From contig CADABX010000004.1 in assembly GCA_902786285.1 (NCBI GenBank), positions 1-64,000 on the forward strand: a DNA stretch of 64,000 nt, in the 5' to 3' direction. Source of the DNA: Oscillospiraceae bacterium. GTDB lineage: Bacteria > Bacillota > Clostridia > Oscillospirales > Acutalibacteraceae. The position numbers were made by a program, and so were the translations under genes. The notes under the pieces were generated by a model. That model was not told the DNA's origin and did not search any database. It was given only the letters and a program-made list of their open reading frames with translations. This document shows positions 51,401 through 60,300 of the stretch, in pieces; position 1 is the first letter of the stretch, and each line of letters starts with the position of its first letter.

Positions 51401-54400
51401 CGCAAGACCGTCGACCACCTTGCGCGTATTATTGACAATTGTGTCGCCGGAGAAGGAAATATTCTGACAGTTGTAGCCGGAGCCGTTTCCGAAATCTTTG
51501 ACGCCGAGCGCCTCAAAGATCGGCACGATCACGTTATTATACAGATGAAAGTTTGCAATATCGATCTGCAGACCGGCCTCGGTAGCAAGCGGAATTGTGA
51601 GCAAAATCACACTGACAAAGATCGAAATATAGACCGCGTTGCTCAGATCCAGTCTTGTCGCGTGGAACTCCTCAGAGGAGAACATGGCTTCCAGCACCGG
51701 GGAAACCGAGCTGAGGAGCACCGACAAAACTTCCTTGAAATCGTCGAAGCTTTGCATTTTCCAGTCAAAATCCAGATTCCCCTTGCTGTCCAACAGCTTT
51801 GACCAGTCATCGCCGCAGTTGTTGAGCTTGTGAATAATGTCGGCATATTTTGTGCTGTTTGCATCGCTCAGCAGCGACGCAATCTGGGTCGGCCAGAATT
51901 TTAGATTCGCTTGCGTCAAAAGCTTTTTAAAGCTGTTGGCTCTGCCGCCGTCCACATAGAAATCGAAGCTGCCGCCGATCGCGAAGAAGTCCAGAACGTC
52001 ACTCAACGTCTCGGCGGTGTCCGGACTGCCGCCGAGCAGCAGGGTCAGTGCTTTGATCAGATCGATGCTGTAGCGGCTGCCGCCCATATATCTTATATAA
52101 TCATTGTTGGTCAGCCATGTTTCAAAGTTTGCGCTCAGGCCGGTGACGGTCGGATAGACCATCGCAACGATCTGATTGATCAGATCGTTGGAAAGCACCT
52201 GATGCATCAGGAAATCCACAAGCAGATCAAAGATCGTTGTTTTTCCGTCGTTGTTGTAATCCTTCGGCGTTTTTGAAATGCCGAGAGACGCCGGCAGCAC
52301 CTTCAGCAGGGTGCCTGCCGCTTCTTCGGAGCCGAAATAGCCGTCGATCTTAGAGATCACCGCACGGATTGTTTCGTCATAGACGACGTAATCGTCCGCG
52401 TCGTTGTTCGGGTCGCGCAAAAGATCGTCGGCGCGGCCGTCACGTTTTGCGTAATAGGGTTTGCCGTCCGCATCCGTCTTTGTATCAAGGGTGATCTGTT
52501 CGTGATTGGTAAACGCCGCTTCCTTGAGCGCGTTGATTGCAGACTGCACGTTTGCCAGCATGGTAAAGCCGACGCAGCGGCATTCCCGCTCATTCATGGT
52601 GGGCTGTGCGTTGTCGTTCCAAATGCTGTTTGCCGTGTCCGTGTAGGATTGATCGGTATAAGCGGCGCCGTAAAGTTTCATCAGAATGGCTTCCTCCGCT
52701 CTCACAGCGCGCAGCTTGTTTTTCACTTCGTTGCGGTTATTCGCCGTGACCGAAATCTTGTGCGGTGTACTGCTGCCGTAGAGTGCTTCCAGCGCAGCGT
52801 CAAAGCGTTCGCCTGCCAGCGTTTCCAGCTTTTGCGTACAATCCGCTGCGAGGTTGTCTCTGTTCGCATATGATGCAAAATAATCCTTCGCAGCCGCATA
52901 TTTCACGTCTTTATAAGCGTCTTCATAGGCTTTCTTTTGCTCGACCACCTGATCGAACAGACTGCCCTTCTCGTTCAGCACCTTGCCGGTTTCAGTCGTT
53001 TGAAGCGAACCAACCAGCGTCTGGGCTGTCACGTCGTTGTTCGTCAGCGCAAGGATTCTTTTGCAAAAAGCCGCAAACGCCTCGTCTGTTTTGCGCACGG
53101 TCTGCATCTCGTTGCGCTTGGCGATCTCGTCGCCGAGGCCGGTGCCGGTGCCGTCTTCCGACGCAGTGTAATACGGCTTCAGCGTAGTGTTCAGCCAGTC
53201 GCGGTAGTCTTTGGGATTGGCTTCATCGTTGTCGCGTGCGATCAGCTCGGCCGCAATGGCGGCAAGCTGTGCCGCCGGCTGCTGCAAAGCGCTGAGCGTC
53301 AGATGGCCGCAGGTGGCCGGCGCGCTGCCGCAGTTGCTGCAAGTCTGGCTGCCGGTGCGGTCCTCATGAGCACAGGAAACGAGCCGCGGTTTGCCGCAGA
53401 CGTCGCAGAAGCCGTCGGCGCCGTCGGTGCCGTCAGATTGCTTGCTGTCCACGCATTCTTCCATGCAGTAGCCGCAGTTGTCGCACTTGCCGTCGCCGAT
53501 CACTTCGGTGTTCCCTTTTTCGTCCTTGCAGGTGTGGGTGTTGTCCAAACCGCAGATATCGCACTTGTTGTCGTTGTTCTCGTCAACAAACGCATGCTCT
53601 GCTTTCTCGCAGGTGTCGCACAGACCGTCCGGTTTTTCCAGCGTTGCACCTTCGGCATCGACATGCTCGCCCATACAGGCGCCGCAGCCGTCGCAGCGTC
53701 CGTCGCTGAAATCGTGGCCGTAGGTGCCGTTGGCGGCTTTGCAGGTCTTTTTGTGGCAAACGTCGCAATAGCCGTCCGCGCCGTCAACATAGGTCTCATA
53801 CTGGATATAGTCATATTCTATGACGACGGTTTTCGGCGTCACGCCGTCTTCTTCATAGATCGTGTTGCCGTTTTCGTCCACCTGCGTATAGGTATAGGTG
53901 CCCTTGGCGTCGGTACCGACCCAGACGCCCGCGCTGTTGTAATATTTGCCTTCCGCATCCGGGTGCTTGTCGGCGATGTCATCTTCGGTATACAGCTTCA
54001 CCTTGCCGTCGGTGCAGCCGTTGAGACAATAGCCGCAGTCGTCGCAGATCAGGTCATGGTTTTCATCCTTGAACGTGCCAAAGCCGCTCGCGCCGTAAAT
54101 CACTTCGGCGTGGCCGTTTTCGTCCTTGACAATCGCAGTTGTCCCGATATTGCTTCCCATCATCGTGTTTGCCGCAGCCTGCAGCGTGGCGTCGGAGAAG
54201 GACGCCCATGTGCTGTCGGCCTTTTTCGGCGCCTTCAGCAGACCGCGCTTTGCGATCGTCTCTTCACTGACCAGCACCAGCTTGCCGGTTTCATCGACGG
54301 CATAGGTGCTTTTGACGTTGCCGACCGTGATCTCGGCAGAAAGCATCGCGCCCTGCCGCGGTTCGGCGTCCGGGTCCTGCGCGGCGTCGTCCGCCGGAGC

Positions 54401-54535
54401 GGCTTTTGTCGGAGCTTCTTCCGTCTGGGCGGCTGCTTCGTGCAGCTCTTCGGCAAACGCCGACAGCGGCAGCACCGACAGAAGTATCAGCAAGCTGAGG
54501 AGAATACTGAGGGATTTTCGGAATGTTTTTTGCAT
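45482..54535 (-). CDS. Giant secreted repeat protein with Cys-rich modules
   Basis: 3017 residues. Signal peptide 1-28 (SVLPLSAFAEE), acidic Ala/Pro/Glu linker, then about 155-400 with seven CDxCG-type modules (CDDCGYC, CDVCHKKTC, CDGCGAC, CDTC, CDICG, CDNCGYC, CDVCGK) framed by D-x-D/N-x residues like calcium- or metal-binding loops. From about 430 on it is helical and Leu-rich, with at least four diverged long repeats marked by [Y/N]xxxxPxxEAL: VIVPIFEALG (about 992), FAILPLLEAMG (1645), YVLLPLLEALG (2182), YALVPLFEALN (2632); each is preceded by a LLxPxxPxLxxM stretch. It ends in an amphipathic FFKQIFDWLMRIINFFKNLFK-like tail (last 21 residues, shown in part). No LPXTG or SLH. AAGGAGG eight bases before ATG. 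Function unknown; adhesion, envelope scaffolding or an S-layer-like role are possible. Confidence 0.85.
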   Translation of the reverse strand: MQKTFRKSLSILLSLLILLSVLPLSAFAEELHEAAAQTEEAPTKAAPADDAAQDPDAEPRQGAMLSAEITVGNVKSTYAVDETGKLVLVSEETIAKRGLLKAPKKADSTWASFSDATLQAAANTMMGSNIGTTAIVKDENGHAEVIYGASGFGTFKDENHDLICDDCGYCLNGCTDGKVKLYTEDDIADKHPDAEGKYYNSAGVWVGTDAKGTYTYTQVDENGNTIYEEDGVTPKTVVIEYDYIQYETYVDGADGYCDVCHKKTCKAANGTYGHDFSDGRCDGCGACMGEHVDAEGATLEKPDGLCDTCEKAEHAFVDENNDNKCDICGLDNTHTCKDEKGNTEVIGDGKCDNCGYCMEECVDSKQSDGTDGADGFCDVCGKPRLVSCAHEDRTGSQTCSNCGSAPATCGHLTLSALQQPAAQLAAIAAELIARDNDEANPKDYRDWLNTTLKPYYTASEDGTGTGLGDEIAKRNEMQTVRKTDEAFAAFCKRILALTNNDVTAQTLVGSLQTTETGKVLNEKGSLFDQVVEQKKAYEDAYKDVKYAAAKDYFASYANRDNLAADCTQKLETLAGERFDAALEALYGSSTPHKISVTANNRNEVKNKLRAVRAEEAILMKLYGAAYTDQSYTDTANSIWNDNAQPTMNERECRCVGFTMLANVQSAINALKEAAFTNHEQITLDTKTDADGKPYYAKRDGRADDLLRDPNNDADDYVVYDETIRAVISKIDGYFGSEEAAGTLLKVLPASLGISKTPKDYNNDGKTTIFDLLVDFLMHQVLSNDLINQIVAMVYPTVTGLSANFETWLTNNDYIRYMGGSRYSIDLIKALTLLLGGSPDTAETLSDVLDFFAIGGSFDFYVDGGRANSFKKLLTQANLKFWPTQIASLLSDANSTKYADIIHKLNNCGDDWSKLLDSKGNLDFDWKMQSFDDFKEVLSVLLSSVSPVLEAMFSSEEFHATRLDLSNAVYISIFVSVILLTIPLATEAGLQIDIANFHLYNNVIVPIFEALGVKDFGNGSGYNCQNISFSGDTIVNNTRKVVDGLADPLMALLEQIASHPIEKILSILPNISLMLENGALFDLFDLDLYYGVGLDANFNMDINKFFEGIGDIIENQIMTDWYDWLNPLKYIQLLAAIAAYTALESLLGLVMAVLSPINLAPIVKKLGIDISGIANDLLSGKLGAPMQNLFKQLASLLGGKLPDEVLNKFKDWPPKDVKADLSDALSFINPYSVLEPFFLSSKAQQQFGFDFGKISSVLQWFFDNLQDENGKKMQLFDPSLFDLETLSALGECKVKTGSIRQEEYARHWNKLNVGNYYFVDADISDVFYHLLDKIATLVGNPNSVKAILSMIGLDYDDLKAALANIAADGMDTLSLTLSDILKDATDENGKLDLDKIMANLTTDNLLLVICESLNPTNDYDAGTLSYPETPAATANEISAHDDTIPYLEYDNDWTQKMASFVVDDIDDFADALLQELPYDLNPDTPEIETIREYARPLLLKYLNEPAYITLITELLSGVYTEDLALPADLIKDATGIDISVWKNDFAYLFDEGASEPQTKVFPLLQGTRTGTDDSGKPLVEWTYDGEPVETYSDIFAALGYLLTPAQPVLDMVFSGKDFHVLPYNKDGATQSVVTVKGHDGYNFAILPLLEAMGIDESKLLSSEEFQAKGTAQGLLYCVDQIVNRLFAIFDSDTMLAELFEMLAQLMFAVSDNGVGVLLKNLLHPLWVLLDTLRPIVNIDFDALINTLICRFTYKLGGYSSEAEMRQIMKTRGAAFKLKTLNLESLLKLVSVIASVQADGNRYFLELKKPYQAAIDDFAYLRETYKSKAYALDENGDRTNRNAYRLNTEGKDALTCMISMGLDILMYGNNADVLDAFIELLLGQRGLAKTAIELMKGLPAEYKTNFDWAYILGKDATAEQKAALLVQIKNGEIAADDYRTAQAQQDFDKYLKSYDLTNWTEETAVHLAERLDDMITNALNIDTGDGKLLATALLERLGIAETSEHYTLGILAKMLANGFLTDEMIDKALGFVSDLLNGVENDAFTKIAEAVNHVNPENAEQMMEATSAKVAQFKEAIEKLASMVGIDLAAFNIDISRTEYKSSKVVYYNADGEPTGLERPLVKQDLANIEDVLFAVLKPVMPLLSFLLLGNNLSLFNASGVTEARNRRDDQINVTGVESYRYVLLPLLEALGVEGLKPAADYINGKDYDIEGLMQDLLTCVFNGVRGLLNKDDGGKVLDGLLNLLPDLLYFINANALGVSAQNLTAQITAVLDFYNNYAGKTGDDALTLPGLIKQFTGLDVDLTKIALTDLLSLVSVKDSDGNYQPLVLSNFTKRLLDNFTVGKIYHNTASACDFDTYRMTFRDSKDKAATITILTSLVLDLLEDPANDGFWNALVGKPVHQTLINIFNIDDFKFDYQDPSWIFTEYADTDHLVSALTMSKLFSLDPYAGKKWTREMAAELADNLEQFVEDMLYLLGLEINGIQIRNFRELMHALIGGTLFSNDMMNKLTALLGKLKPLLDKYDPDGAIAGFIRKLTGIDLHAWDAYAKGGVYENGRDWGFSTESTEAAVDANGAIFEAALVELLQPVAPAMAWMLADSDYTFFAEGDGLGENAEQIQLKLPGAEGYKYALVPLFEALNIDGSPKNLVQNLRDGDICDPAEYTAKVKQDTSFAVTGVVHPLVAMIQKLMDSTVTQLLELLPSIVYFINSNGIDTVVKNLIHGILVIANAAEPMKEQISQLVYDEQGIDLYRTLNLEKIVKENLYELLGITEKDVADIYAQCGGEFSSVDGLEDLDFRMLFSIGLAFLNGVLAKNGVPFKFTSIAALAVNELTHGYVRSFDSLTGKTAYTMVMDKTIDRYCFGDLISILMRIILKFLSVDGNVDALVALIKTKASIGGVGEAAVSAFLHLLAGYMGTLGGFEVAMLSIYYTVYGASKASGSGVEAYDHVNDKLGQVVDHLKGLDNDIARAILKALIAEGDEQIGDIVGSKGVAGNGLIRFFKQIFDWLMRIINFFKNLFK

Positions 54536-54588
54536 AGGGGTTCCTCCTTCGGGATGCGTTCGGGTTGTGGAAATACTTTGAACGATTT

Positions 54589-54618
54589 ATTATAACAAAT
54601 AAACTTGCGCCTGTGCAA
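54589..54618 (-). promoter_or_regulatory. Promoter of the giant secreted protein gene
   Basis: Minus strand TTGCAC (54613-54618), 18-base spacer, TATAAT (54589-54594). Confidence 0.72.
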
Positions 54619-54625
54619 CAGAAAA

Positions 54626-54667
54626 AGCAAAATATTTTCCTTTTCTAGCAAAATATTTTCCTTTTCT
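54626..54667. repeat. Perfect 21-bp tandem repeat (two copies) upstream of the giant gene promoter
   Basis: The unit AGCAAAATATTTTCCTTTTCT occurs at 54626-54646 and 54647-54667 without a mismatch, ending seven bases before the minus-strand -35. The 21-bp period equals two helical turns, the spacing of LytTR-type direct-repeat operators. The core differs from the GTTCCCGA repeats at 55223 and 61262. The rest of the 54668-55222 gap shows only a small hairpin (55084-55102) and no convincing gene. Confidence 0.7.
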
Positions 54668-55222
54668 AGATGCACATTTTTTTACTTTGCAAGATTTGCA
54701 GCGTTAAGTTAATAATAGCAGATCCGCCGTTACAAAACCGTTACACCAAATCAGATGGCGTCCATTTGTGCGTTCGGTTGTTCGATCAGCCGTTCCGGGT
54801 TCCCTGCAGGCACGGGCTACCATGGCGCCGACCGCCGCCTCTTTCAGCATGATCTTCCCCATTGGCGTGTGCAGCAACCGAAAGGTTTCGCTGATTGCCG
54901 GCAGCGCGTCTTTGAGCTGCGGTTATGCTTTCACCAGATCGGACATTCTGTTTTTTTGCAAGCTCCTTCTCAGCATCCGCCGCCCTTACCTGAAACAACG
55001 GAATCCTTTAAAATGAGCCCCGTAAATACTTTCAAATATAATTTCAAAAAACCGGAATAATATACAGCCGTGAGTGCCGGTATCCATGCACCAAATGCAT
55101 GGCCAAAAGGCTCAACAACCGTGATGTCGGCTTTTCCAACAGAACGTATAAAGATAAAGTTCGAAGTGCAGCCTCATTGCTTCAGCCTCTTTGTCACAGA
55201 TCAATCTGCGTTTGTATATTTT

Positions 55223-55252
55223 GTTCCCGAATTATTCGATTTCGTTCCCGAA
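55223..55252 (+). promoter_or_regulatory. LytTR-type direct-repeat operator of the regulator operon
   Basis: GTTCCCGAA at 55223-55231 and again at 55244-55252, exactly 21 bp apart, the second ending three bases before the -35 (55256). Same half-site and spacing as at 61262-61291. Binding by the adjacent LytTR regulator is inferred. Confidence 0.65.
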
Positions 55253-55255
55253 ATA

Positions 55256-55287
55256 TTGACATTCATTTGCTTTTCGGTTAGTATAAA
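55256..55287 (+). promoter_or_regulatory. Promoter of the LytTR/GHKL/secreted-protein operon
   Basis: TTGACA (55256-55261); the -10 is TAGTAT (55279-55284, spacer 17) or TATAAA (55282-55287, spacer 20). A poor or over-long promoter next to direct repeats suits an activator-dependent start. Confidence 0.6.
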
Positions 55288-55346
55288 ACAAAATGGAGAT
55301 CATTACTTTTGTAGCGATTTACATATAGAAAAGGAATTTGAATATT

Positions 55347-56045
55347 ATGAGAATTGCAATCTGCGACGACGAAGCCATTTCAAGAAAACAGCTTCACAAA
55401 AGAATCATGACTTATTTTTTGAAAAAGAATATGAATTGCTCTGTCTCAGAGTTTGCTTCGGGTGAAGCCTTTGTGCCTTTTAACAGTCAGTTTGACCTTG
55501 TGTTTATGGACTGCAAGCTGGAAGATGGCAACGGTATTGCTTTTATCAAAAAAATCCGGGAACACAATTCGAAGCTGTTTGTCATCTTTTTCACAAATTA
55601 CAGCGAGTACGCCATTGATTCGATCAAGCTGGACACTTTCCGCTATCTTTTAAAGCCGGTAACAGACGAGGATTTTACAGAAGCGTTGGATACGTTCATC
55701 AGCATTTATCAGCACACTAGAAAGATTATTGTTCCAACAAAAGACCATCTGTTTTATTTGGAAGCTGACGAAGTGATTTACATAGAAGCGGATAAAAAAT
55801 ATACCGTGGTTCGCACCACGACCGGACAATACCGATCCTCCAAGCCTATCTCCCAGTTCTTTATTGAGATTAATAATTCCCATTTCTTTCAGACACACCG
55901 TTCCTACATTCTGAATATGAAATACATTTCAAGCATCGACAAGAGAACGATCAATCTGACAAACGGGGAAAAAGTTTTATGCAGCGCACAAAAATATGAT
56001 GAGTTTTTGAAAAGCTACATGAGTTATCTCAAATATGAGGTCTGA
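55347..56045 (+). CDS. LytTR-family response regulator
   Basis: 232 residues from MRIAICDDE. Receiver domain with acidic pocket Asp8/Asp9, phosphoacceptor Asp55 (LVFMDCKLEDGNG) and the conserved Lys in YLLKPV; then a LytTR DNA-binding domain (about 130-225: IYIEADKKYTVV, FFQTHRSYILNMKYI). AgrA/ComE-like proteins of this kind bind pairs of direct repeats about 21 bp apart, as found upstream. AAAAGGAA is ten bases before the ATG; an in-frame TTG three codons earlier is too close. Kinase gene follows 11 bases later. Confidence 0.93.
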   Translation: MRIAICDDEAISRKQLHKRIMTYFLKKNMNCSVSEFASGEAFVPFNSQFDLVFMDCKLEDGNGIAFIKKIREHNSKLFVIFFTNYSEYAIDSIKLDTFRYLLKPVTDEDFTEALDTFISIYQHTRKIIVPTKDHLFYLEADEVIYIEADKKYTVVRTTTGQYRSSKPISQFFIEINNSHFFQTHRSYILNMKYISSIDKRTINLTNGEKVLCSAQKYDEFLKSYMSYLKYEV

Positions 56046-56056
56046 GGAGGGCCGGT

Positions 56057-57382
56057 ATGCTTGCACCATGGCAATGGATTTTTTTTGTTCTGCATGACCT
56101 CGCTGCTTTAACCTGCCAGACGGTTGTCCTGTCTGTTACGCGCAGTTTTCGGGAACGCAGCCGTGCGCTGACCATCGGCGTGTATTGCTTTGCCTGCATG
56201 CTGTCGGTTGCGAATATCGCAGCGTTGCCCGTTCTTGAACGTGCAACCGACTATGACACAGCCGTTCTCATCTACGGCGCTGTGGCGTTACTGAACATGA
56301 TTCTTTTCCCGCAAATCATCCTGCACACAAAAGGCATTTTTCTCAATGTGCTGATCTGCTTCTCACTCAATACCGGTATGGAAGGGCTGTTCAGCGTGTT
56401 CCGCTTTGTTTTGCAGGGCATGGAGCGGCATGATTATCTGTTTTATGAAACGGTTTTTTGCACGGTTGGTTATTGTCTCGTGACTATATTTCTGCTGCGT
56501 GTTTCAAAAAACAGAGATCTCAAACCTATTCGAAACACCGTAGACATGATTCCGAAATGGCTTTATGCTGTCATCATCATTTGCTCCTTTTCCTCCTATT
56601 TCAGCGTGATGGGCGAGGAACCCGCGCTCTATGATTTTGAAAAAGTGTTCGGTGTTCTGCATGTGCTCTCTGTATTTGGTATTCTTCTGTTTATCGGCTA
56701 TTTCGTGATTCAGGTGTTCTCGCTGATTGCAAAACAGAATCAGGTTCTGTCTGAAATGAATCTGATCAAGCTCAACTATGAACAGATGGTAAAGAGCGAC
56801 GATGCGCTGCGCGCCTTTCGCCACGATTACAAAAACCACATGCTCATCGTTACAAGCCTGCTGAATGCCGGACTGAACGGTGAAGCAATGGAATACCTTG
56901 AAAAAGTAAAGGTCACGTCCGGTGTTTCCCAGCAAACGTTTTCTACCGGGAACTTCGTTGTCAATGCAATTTTGAACAACAAAAATGAGCTTGCCGGGGA
57001 CTATGGCATTGAGATGTCCTTCAATGGTATTGTTCCCGATAAAGGAATCGAAAACGACGACCTGTGCACCGTAGTCGGCAATTTAGTCGACAATGCCATT
57101 GACGGTGCGCGGCGCGCCCCTGAACAAAAGTATATTCGCGTCAAAGGTGCTGTGCGCAACGGCTTTTTCACGATCTGCGTTAAAAACGCCGTCCTTGAAA
57201 AAGCGGAAATCAGAAACAACCGGATCAAAACAACCAAAGCAGACACCAAACGGCACGGCATCGGGCTGAAAAACGTTGCCGCCGTTGCAAAAAAATATCA
57301 TGGCGCTGCCGTGTTCTCCTGCGATGAAAAGGAATTCACGGCAGACGTTACGCTTCAGTTGAAGGAGGAACCGGAATCATGA
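56057..57382 (+). CDS. GHKL-type sensor histidine kinase (AgrC-like)
   Basis: 441 residues. About six to seven membrane helices (1-235), a short coiled segment, the phosphoacceptor region FRHDYKNHM (His at about 256) and a GHKL ATPase domain (NLVDNAIDGA as N-box, HGIGLKNVAAVAKKY as G-box). This class senses peptides or membrane signals and phosphorylates LytTR regulators. No AgrD-like peptide gene or AgrB protease was found in the window. Stop overlaps the next gene by ATGA, so the secreted protein downstream is made in step with it. Confidence 0.92.
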   Translation: MLAPWQWIFFVLHDLAALTCQTVVLSVTRSFRERSRALTIGVYCFACMLSVANIAALPVLERATDYDTAVLIYGAVALLNMILFPQIILHTKGIFLNVLICFSLNTGMEGLFSVFRFVLQGMERHDYLFYETVFCTVGYCLVTIFLLRVSKNRDLKPIRNTVDMIPKWLYAVIIICSFSSYFSVMGEEPALYDFEKVFGVLHVLSVFGILLFIGYFVIQVFSLIAKQNQVLSEMNLIKLNYEQMVKSDDALRAFRHDYKNHMLIVTSLLNAGLNGEAMEYLEKVKVTSGVSQQTFSTGNFVVNAILNNKNELAGDYGIEMSFNGIVPDKGIENDDLCTVVGNLVDNAIDGARRAPEQKYIRVKGAVRNGFFTICVKNAVLEKAEIRNNRIKTTKADTKRHGIGLKNVAAVAKKYHGAAVFSCDEKEFTADVTLQLKEEPES

Positions 57383-60300
57383 AAAAAGCCATTGCCATTT
57401 TGCTCGCCCTGCTCCTGTCTTTGCAGATTGCGTTTGTGCCTGTGGCCGCGGAAGGAGAAGCCGGGAACGACGTAACGGTGCTTGCGTCAGCCGATGACGT
57501 TACGGCATTCATCCGAGAAAAGCTGGTCGCGCGCAGCACCGAGATTTGTTTTAAAGCCGAAGATGGTGCTGTTGCGGGTGCAACGCTTTCAAACATCTGC
57601 GCCCACACGGGCAATGGCGCCGAGGGCGACTATCTGCGCCTTGCGCTCAACTATGTGATGCCGCAGCCGGAGAAAGATGCCAACGGTGTTTACACGCTGC
57701 GTCCGGTCTATTACACGACTGCCGAACAGGAAGCCGCTGTCGATGCGTATGTGGAAACGGTGGTTGCGGGCTGCACGGCGCAGGACGACACGGAAAAGGC
57801 GCAGTATCTCTATGACTACCTGTGTGAGAATGTGACGTTTGACCTTGAAAATCTCTATAACGATGAAGATCTGCTGAAATACACCGCCTACGGCGCGGCA
57901 GTGAACGGACGTGCGGTTTGTCAGGGCTTTGCATCACTGTATTACAAGCTGGCGCTGGCGGCGGGGCTGGACTGCCGCATTGTGACCGGCACCAGAGGTG
58001 ACGATGCCCATGCATGGAATATCGTCAAAATCGGTGATCTGTGGTATCATGTGGACGCATCTTCCGGTGCGCAGCTTTTGGATAGTTCCGTCTACTTTAT
58101 GAAACCGTTATTTGAGGATTATATAATAAACTATGGCATCGAGACTGATACAGAAATTCAAGAGTATTCATTTGCTATCAACGATGAAGACGATGAAATC
58201 ATCACCGCTTCTTATAATGAATTTACATATACGCTGAACAAAACCACAGGAGAACTGGCAATAAACGGAATTGGCGACATTCCAAGAGCATTGCACCTTG
58301 TATTGCCTTCAGAGGACGACGTTGATCTGATTAAATATGTTGTAGTTTCAGAGGGCATTACTGGCATTAGCCACATTTTTAGAAACTGCCATAATCTTTT
58401 GCAAATATCGCTTCCTTCAACGGTGATCGCAATCCCGGATGACGCGTTTGAATGGTGCCCGATGAAGGCCGATTCAGTCTATCTCAGTGAAGACAATCCG
58501 TATTTCAGACTGCGTGACGGATGCCTGATTGAAATCAGCAGCAAAAAGCTTTTGCTTGGTTCAAACCAAGCCGTTATTCCGGATGACGGCAGCGTGGAAA
58601 CTATCTGTGATTCCGCATTTCGGAATTGTTCAGAGCTGGCTGAAGTCTGCATTCCCGCAAGTGTGAAGCTGATTGACAGCGCTGCGTTTGTGTTTTGTAC
58701 TGGTCTTAAAGATCTTTGCTTTGCAGAACGCAACAGCGCAGAATTGAGGATTAGCTCTTCAGCGTTTTCCAATTGCACAGCATTGACAGAACTCAACTTA
58801 CCGGAAGGGCTGACATTCATAGGATACTGGGCTTTTAGTAACTGTTCAGAATTGAGACGCCTATCCCTGCCCAGCACGGTGAGCTATATCGCTGGTCCCT
58901 CTGCATTCAACTATTGCGGAAAGCTGGAATCTATTACAGTAGATTCGCAGAATGCGTGGTATCATTCCGCGGGCAACTGCCTGATTGCAACTGCAGATAA
59001 AGTTTTAATTACCGGTTGCTGTAACAGCGTGATTCCCGATGACGGCAGTGTTACCAGTATCGGTCATGGCATCGGTCTATATGAAAGTGGCGAAGCATTT
59101 AACGGCTGCACCGGACTCGAGGAGATTATTATTCCAGAAGGGATTACAGTAGTTTCCGGTTTTAACGGCTGCACCGGATTAACAGAAATTGTATTCCCGG
59201 ACAGTGTGACGAATATCGACGGCTTTTCCGGTTGTTCAAATTTAAGCAGTGTTAAATTGCCGGATCAACTAAAAAGAATTACAGGCTTTCGGAACTGTAC
59301 AGCATTGGCGCATATTGATTTGCCGAACACAATTGAAGTTTTGGGTGATGAAAGGTATACCGCTTTTTCTGGTTGCACTGCGCTTACTGATATTGACCTA
59401 CCGGAATCGGTACGGTTTATTTTTGGATTCAATAACTGTTCGGGATTGACTTCTGTAACGATTCCTTTAAACTGTTACCGGGTTTATGAGGCGTTTAAGA
59501 ATTGCAACAATCTAAAAGAAATGATTGTTCTTTCAAAAAATGTCGAGCTTATGCTGGAAAGACATGCGTTACCGGCAGACTGTATCGTTTATGGATTTAA
59601 AGGCTCCACGGCAGAATCGCACGCACGAGACTGTAATCTAACCTTCATCCCCCTCTGCCCTCAGACCAACAAACCCCACAACGCGCAGCCGGTCGACGTC
59701 ACAGCCCCCGACTGTCTGAACCCCGGCTACTCTGCCGGAACGGTTTGTCCGGACTGCGGCGAGTGGCTGTCCGGGCATGAACAAACTGCCGAACCCCTCG
59801 GTCACAGCCCCGGTGAACCTGCACCCGAAAACGTGGTTGCCCCCACTTGCACCACCGAAGGTTCCTATGACAACGTGACCCGCTGCACGCGCTGCGGAGA
59901 GTTGCTGTCCTCCACACCGGAAAAACTCGCCATGACGCCCCACGCAGACGCCGACCACAACGGCTATTGCGATGACTGCGGCGCCTACATCTGTGAACAC
60001 CCGGAAACCGCACTGCAAAATGAAGTTCCGGCAAAATGTCTTGAAGCGGGCTATTCCGGCGACACGGTCTGCACCTGGTGCGGCGTCACGCTCGAATACG
60101 GCGTCACTCTGTCCGCAACGGGGCACAGCCCGGCGATCAGCAGCCCGGCAAAAGACGCCACCTGCCTGGATACGGGCCTGACCGCAGCGTACACCTGTTC
60201 GGTTTGCGGCGACGTGACAACCGCAGCGCAGCCGGTGCCGCTTGCCGCGCACAAGGACAGCGACGGCGACGGGCTGTGCGACCTTTGCCTTGCGCCGACC

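Noticed and set aside
54487..54675. Minus-strand frame with a repeated LEKENIL heptad
   Set aside because: It is only the 21-bp tandem repeat read in frame and crosses the promoter and start of the giant gene; no ribosome site.
54786..54998. Minus-strand remnant with ALPAISETFRLLHTPMGKIM
   Set aside because: Reads somewhat like protein but is short, has no start and a broken frame; too weak to call a pseudogene.
54755..55060. Plus-strand 101-codon frame in the gap before the LytTR gene
   Set aside because: No ribosome site, no resemblance, and composition of non-coding DNA; also checked as a possible autoinducing-peptide gene without support.
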